Shown in pieces: positions 59,676 to 64,000 of a DNA stretch of 64,000 bases. The notes under the pieces were generated by a model that saw nothing but the letters and a program-made list of their open reading frames with translations, was not told the DNA's origin and did no database searches. The stretch spans positions 3,472,001-3,536,000 of the forward strand of contig OX467082.1 in the NCBI GenBank assembly GCA_950106755.1, read 5' to 3'. A program made the position numbers and the translations under genes. Positions within the stretch are counted from its first letter, which is position 1, and each line of letters begins with the position of its first letter. This DNA comes from Climacium dendroides (Eukaryota > Streptophyta > Bryopsida > Hypnales > Climaciaceae).

Positions 59676-60761
59676 CCCCTCATTGCCGAGGGGACAAAAA
59701 GTTTCCTCAGACATTCACTTGATGTTACATTGGACGTAATTTTTGACATAAAAACATGAAATTATAACATGATGCGCAAAAAAATCCGTCAAGTTAAACG
59801 CGGGTTTCTTCTAGTGATTGTAACAGTCTAGTTCGAAATGCTCTAACTTTTGCATCTAATGTCCAAACTTAATAAAACTTGTTTTAAAAGTTGCACGTAC
59901 TAGTCTAATTTATGTGTTAAGTTTTTTAGATCAATCCAAGACGAATTGAGTTTGTGAAAGCCATTTGAAGAGTCATAGGTTCAATTTGGATTCAGCACAT
60001 TGCATTCTCTTGGCTGCAATTTTGGGGGCTTGTATCTTTTTCATCAAATGTTCATTTTCAATCAAATTTGTTGTATTTTGTTTCTCTTAAGATCTAGTTA
60101 TTGTGGTAAAAATTTCATGTCAATCCAAGCTATTTTTGAATGTTTGAGAGCAATTTGAAATTCAAAATCCAGACATTTTTGCATTATAGTGAACTTTGAT
60201 AGTTCATAACTTCTTCATATATGGTCCATTTTCAATAATTTTTGTTATTAAAGTTCTGCATACTAGTCTAGTTTGTGTGGTTAAAATTTCATATTGATCC
60301 AATAAGTTATGAGTAAGTGAGAAGCATTTTAGTAGAAGGAGGTTCAACTATAGATGTGATTTTTTTCCTACTTAATTTTTTCACTGTTTTTTAACATTTC
60401 AAATCCATTTTGCAAATACAATGAGTCATTTGAATGATATTTTTTTCACCAAAGTGTTTACATTCTGGTTTTGAATCACTTGGTAGTATGAAGTTTTTTC
60501 ATTTGAGTAGGTTTTGAAATCAAATTTCACCTCCAAATGTGTTTTTAAGAAAATTTCAGCACCTTTTTCCAACACTAAATCATTATAATCTTTCAATCTC
60601 TACGGTCAAATGACCCCAAATTTGTTCCACACCATCTACAACATGCACACAACAAGATTGTATGGTTGAGGTTTTCATACCTTACTAAAATTTAGACTTT
60701 TAACACTTACAAAGGCAAGATGCTTTTAAGCATGTTTGGACCTTAGGCGATGAAGGGTTAA
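59672..60761 (+). mobile_element. TTAA element, family G copy 2
   Basis: It starts TTAACCCCTCATTGCCGAGG and ends GGCGATGAAGGGTTAA, about 1090 bp, colinear with 16318-17279. A degenerate hairpin lies near its left end. Both TTAA ends are shared with neighbours. Confidence 0.75.
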
Positions 60762-60909
60762 CCCATTACAAACCAGGTCGATGACAAGAAATGAAAAACT
60801 AGCTGAAACTGACATGTTTTCATTAGTAGCCAAAGTGGATACTAATGAAAACATGTTAGTTTCAGCCACTTTTTCACTCCATTCATCGACTTGGTCCTTA
60901 ATGGGTTAA
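60758..60909 (-). mobile_element. TTAA-bounded 152-bp element, family E copy 2
   Basis: It starts TTAACCCATTACAAACCAGG and ends CTTGGTCCTTAATGGGTTAA. It is the reverse-oriented relative of 6423-6574 with identical length. Last member of the 57.7-60.9 kb chain. Confidence 0.85.
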
Positions 60910-61361
60910 GGGTTTAAGGGGTAAGGATCACAGTCCGGGGAGATTTTTAGCTTAACTGGCTAAAATCCTACATTTTTTGAGACCAAACAGTTGCTTGAAG
61001 CATTCTCTCGGCTAGACCTTTATAAAATAGAGAATATTCTCTGATTTTCCTCTTAAATGATCGGGTTTTTTCCGAAGATTTTGAAATCCATTCGGAAATT
61101 CTCAAAATCAACCGGCTAGTCAGCACACAGAGTATTAAATTCTTTTCCACCTTCCGTGATTCTCAGGCAGCTTGGCCGGTACTTCTCGAGTCAGCACAAT
61201 CCGTCTCCTGTAGCTTATGGGCCACCATGCTGTCATGGTGGGGGTGGGGGTGGGGGGGATGACGCGGATCCGAAAGGAGAGAGAAGTCGTCGCTGTGGAG
61301 GACCGACGGAGACTTTGCATTGACAACTGAAAAGTTAACTGAGGTAACTGAAGGATACCCG
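60910..61361. other. GC-richer island between TTAA elements
   Basis: About 61130-61330 is clearly GC-richer. A 63-codon minus frame at 61326-61135 is basic and Ser/Thr-rich and could be a first exon or fragment; I cannot identify it. G5-T-G5-T-G7 lies at 61240-61258. Confidence 0.35.
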
Positions 61362-61603
61362 TTAACCCATAAACGTCGCGGGGCGGACGTTTTTTTGTTC
61401 GATGAATGACAAGGAATTCAGTTCTCCTGTGTAGGACTGTGTAGGACAGAAATGCAACTATTCATCCTCGGAATTAGGGGTGGAAAGGGGAAAATGCAAC
61501 TATTCTTCTAATGAGTATTTTTGGTTTTTCTAAACTAGATGATGTCACACAGTTCCAAAAGGGATGATTTTCATGGTCACCAACCCGGATTTTTAAGGGT
61601 TAA
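61362..61603 (+). mobile_element. TTAA element, family C copy 3
   Basis: It starts TTAACCCATAAACGTCGCGG and ends CCCGGATTTTTAAGGGTTAA, 242 bp. It has the best-preserved ends of the seven C copies. Family words 'gatgaatgacaaggaatt', 'gcaactattcatcctc' and 'gatgattttcatgg' are present. Confidence 0.8.
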
Positions 61604-61785
61604 GTTACATCCAATTGAAAATCATACGCAGGAACTGAATGCTAGCCGGACTATTTGTCTTCCTTGTCTATAAGGTTGAGTAATATTGAGTAGATTGTGG
61701 GAGGAAAGTAGGTTGGTGGTAGTCTCTTGTAGGATAGCTCATGGTTTGTGAGGCCACTAAGATTGGGGTTTCATAAAGTGCCCAT

Positions 61786-62125
61786 TTAACCCTTAAAGCT
61801 CTAACCTACGTTTTTTGGCAACTCACTACAAATGAATTTTTTAATTATTTTTCTTTGAAGTTTTTATATAAGATGTGCCAAAGGAGTGGCTTTAAGGCTC
61901 AACAATTTTCATAACTTTCAACTACATGGTTCAAAAGTTAATGTTTGATATGTAGTTTTCATTGCTCGGTGGATAGCTCGAGCAGCTAAAAAAACTTCTT
62001 TGAAAATTAATTTTTTAAAACAAAAATTTGAAATTGAATTTTTAGATTTATATGTTCATGGAAAGCTTTGAATGATTAGTGAGATGAAAGTTATGAGAAG
62101 TTTTAGTTTGTGAGTAGTTTGTGCG
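61786..62125 (+). mobile_element. Family D half copy
   Basis: TTAACCCTTAAAGCTCTAAC starts a segment colinear with the left arm of the 37949-38676 foldback ('ggcaactcactacaaat', 'aactacatggtt', 'tttcattgctcggtgg', 'gatgaaagttatgag'). The second arm is absent, so the right boundary is only approximate. Confidence 0.6.
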
Positions 62126-63430
62126 TAGATAACATTGGGTGTAGATTGTTTATTACAACATTACAACCATTGGGATTAGCATTTTTCAATTGAATAAGTA
62201 AATTGTTGACAATTTAGTATTTCAAATCATTCTCTACCTTTTTCTACTTACTATTTTTCTCCTAAATGTTGCACAAAAATGGCATCTTATTCACTTCGAG
62301 AGTTAGATGGGACACCTTTGAGAATTCCAATGGCCGATAAATGAATCAAGGCATTTTGAGGAAGAGATGGCCAAATTTATATCGAAGATATGGAGGCTTT
62401 CTTGCCTTCACAACAAGATCAAGATGATGATGAGGATCTAATTCAAAGTGAAGATGAGGATGTAGAAGAATAAACTTGACAGATACCAAAGGATGTACAG
62501 GTTTAGAGGGGATGGATGTCACATTGTATATGCGTACACTATATATAAATTTATATTTATTTTCAAAATAGAGGGGTTTTGTGGGAGCCTAATCCGTCCA
62601 TATAGAATAGACTCTACTTTTTTTTTACCTCTATTAGATAACTATTTAGCATTAGTTTGCTTATTTCTATACTTATAGACATTTTGAGACTTTAGTTAAT
62701 GTTTGAAGTTTCCTAGAGGAAAGGTGAAGTTTCTTTTACTTTTCTTTTGATTTTTTTTAGAAGTCCATGTAAGAAATAAGGACGGAATTATGGAAAGAAA
62801 AGCCAATAGTTGAATTTATTTCTATGTAGTACTGTAGAAGCAAAACCTCCACTTGTTTAGGTGGATGGTATAGAGGATAAAGGGTGGTCAAGGTAGAGGA
62901 TCTAGGTCTTTTTCTTCATGATTAGTTTGGGAGAAACAAGACTTGAGAAGGGATTGCACATTGTACATGGAGAGTTTTGTAATGAAAATTTGTGGAATTC
63001 TTCATTTTGTTTTGTTAATCCAAAATGTTGTTACTCTTTTAATTTGGAGCTAGGGTCAAAAAATTATGGATTTAAAAGTAGAGTGATGATGAGTTGCTTT
63101 TAAGTTGAAGAGAGTAAACTTTGGCTGGCTATAGAAGCCGGATAATATCTTAATTTGAGTTGAAATTTGTAGGGTTTGTAGGTAATTGTATTAGCTTTCC
63201 AAAGAGATATTACACTCTTGATCTGGAGCTATGAAGCGGTCGTAGCACTCCTATTAGTATTGAGTATTTCTTTAAAAGAAATTTATGTGGTTTATGTAAG
63301 CATGTTGCACTTTATATAGTCTATATGCTATTATATGGGGGTTTTATGAGCATTTATATATACAAAAAATTTAAATACAAAGTCCTTCATTTTTTGGGTT
63401 AAATCTAGTTGCAATTAAATTCCCCGCGTT
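62126..63430. other. Intergenic DNA, nothing firmly recognised
   Basis: A short acidic-coding-like stretch ('gatcaagatgatgatgaggatc') lies near 62425-62470, but the flanking frames are closed. There are no recognisable genes. Confidence 0.3.
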
Positions 63431-64000
63431 TTCCCAAGGCAAGACTTCTCTACTTGACACCGGCAGCTACAATTGATAAGTGACAAGATTGATTTGTTTT
63501 GGAATAAGAAATGGTTCGAGTCGACAATAATCTAGTTTGTCACATGGTCGAGTCGCCAAGTTTTTGGCTGCCGGATTGTCTATTGGAAAATTGTTGAGTA
63601 AATCAAACTTGGAATGATATCCATAATTGCGTTTGTCGAGTAGACATATGGATAATATTGTTGTATGCAAACTCCGCCAATGTCAAATGTGAAGTCGAAT
63701 CATCTTGTTAATAGTTGATGGTACAACGCAAATATTGTTCTAACACTTGATTTATGCGTTCAATTTGTTCATCTGTCTATGGATGAAAGACAAAAGAAAA
63801 TTTGATATCCACTTTTAGCATTACAAAAAGGGACTTACAAAACTTGGAATCAAATTGTGGTTCTTGGTCCAATATAATATCATTTGGCAACCCATGATAT
63901 TGATAAATATTGTCAAAGAAGAGCCTTGTTGTTTTCTTGCTAGTAATTGTCTTCTTGCATGAAATAAAATGTGTCATCTTTATGAATCGATCTACAATCA
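63430..64000 (-). pseudogene. Decayed Ty3/gypsy integrase, runs off the window edge
   Basis: The minus strand encodes the integrase core in order: 'THFISCKKTITSKKT', 'YQYHGLPNDIILDQEPQFDSKF', 'FSFVFHP', then after a stop 'TDEQIERINQVLEQYL', then 'GYHSKFDLLNNF' and 'NPAAKNLATR' in another frame. Stops and frameshifts show that it is dead. The 5' part of the element would lie beyond 64000. Confidence 0.88.

Noticed and set aside
1..64000. tRNA, rRNA or CRISPR features
   Set aside because: I saw no cloverleaf-like pattern with the conserved B-box (GGTTCGANTCC), no rRNA sequence, and no regularly spaced direct repeats. A tRNA could still be missed without a scan.

Overview
The window looks like nuclear DNA of a seed plant with a large, repeat-rich, AT-rich genome, most likely a gymnosperm. 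The reasons are: intron-containing genes of plant families (a SYP81-type Qa-SNARE, a glycine-rich-domain DUF1399 protein, an ankyrin/PGG membrane protein), kilobases of AT-rich non-coding DNA between genes, and decayed Ty3/gypsy chromovirus copies. The species cannot be named from the sequence.

Layout. 1-10 kb: no recognisable gene; dispersed repeats, a 942-bp TTAA-bounded element (1648-2589), a 484-bp inverted-repeat element (5598-6081), a 152-bp TTAA element (6423-6574) and a purine-rich repeat. 10.6-11.3 kb: one TATA-preceded orphan gene (181 aa). 12-19.7 kb: repeats and miniature elements. 20.3-22.7 kb (+): SYP81, seven exons that I could join in frame into 317 codons. 24.4-31.5 kb (-): a GRDP (DUF1399) gene of about ten exons, convergent with SYP81, with one internal frame problem. 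32-39 kb: elements, AT-rich filler and a 0.7-kb foldback. 39.1-40.2 kb (-): a truncated reading frame probably derived from a mobile element. 43.7-48.1 kb (+): a dead Ty3/gypsy chromovirus with a 3' LTR. 53.1-54.8 kb (-): an ankyrin/PGG protein. 57.7-60.9 kb: an uninterrupted chain of miniature elements. 63.4-64 kb (-): another dead Ty3 integrase.

The main unexpected signal is a set of at least 21 miniature elements in at least nine sequence families, nearly all bounded by TTAA and starting CC or CCC (TTAACCC...GGGTTAA). In the 57.7-60.9 kb cluster, successive elements meet at a single shared TTAA. TTAA target duplications with C-rich ends are the hallmark of piggyBac-type (or Kolobok-type) transposition, which is not what one usually expects in seed plants. 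One copy has a paralogous empty site in the window that supports a TTAA target. Several families also carry a conserved subterminal hairpin with a 5-nt loop.
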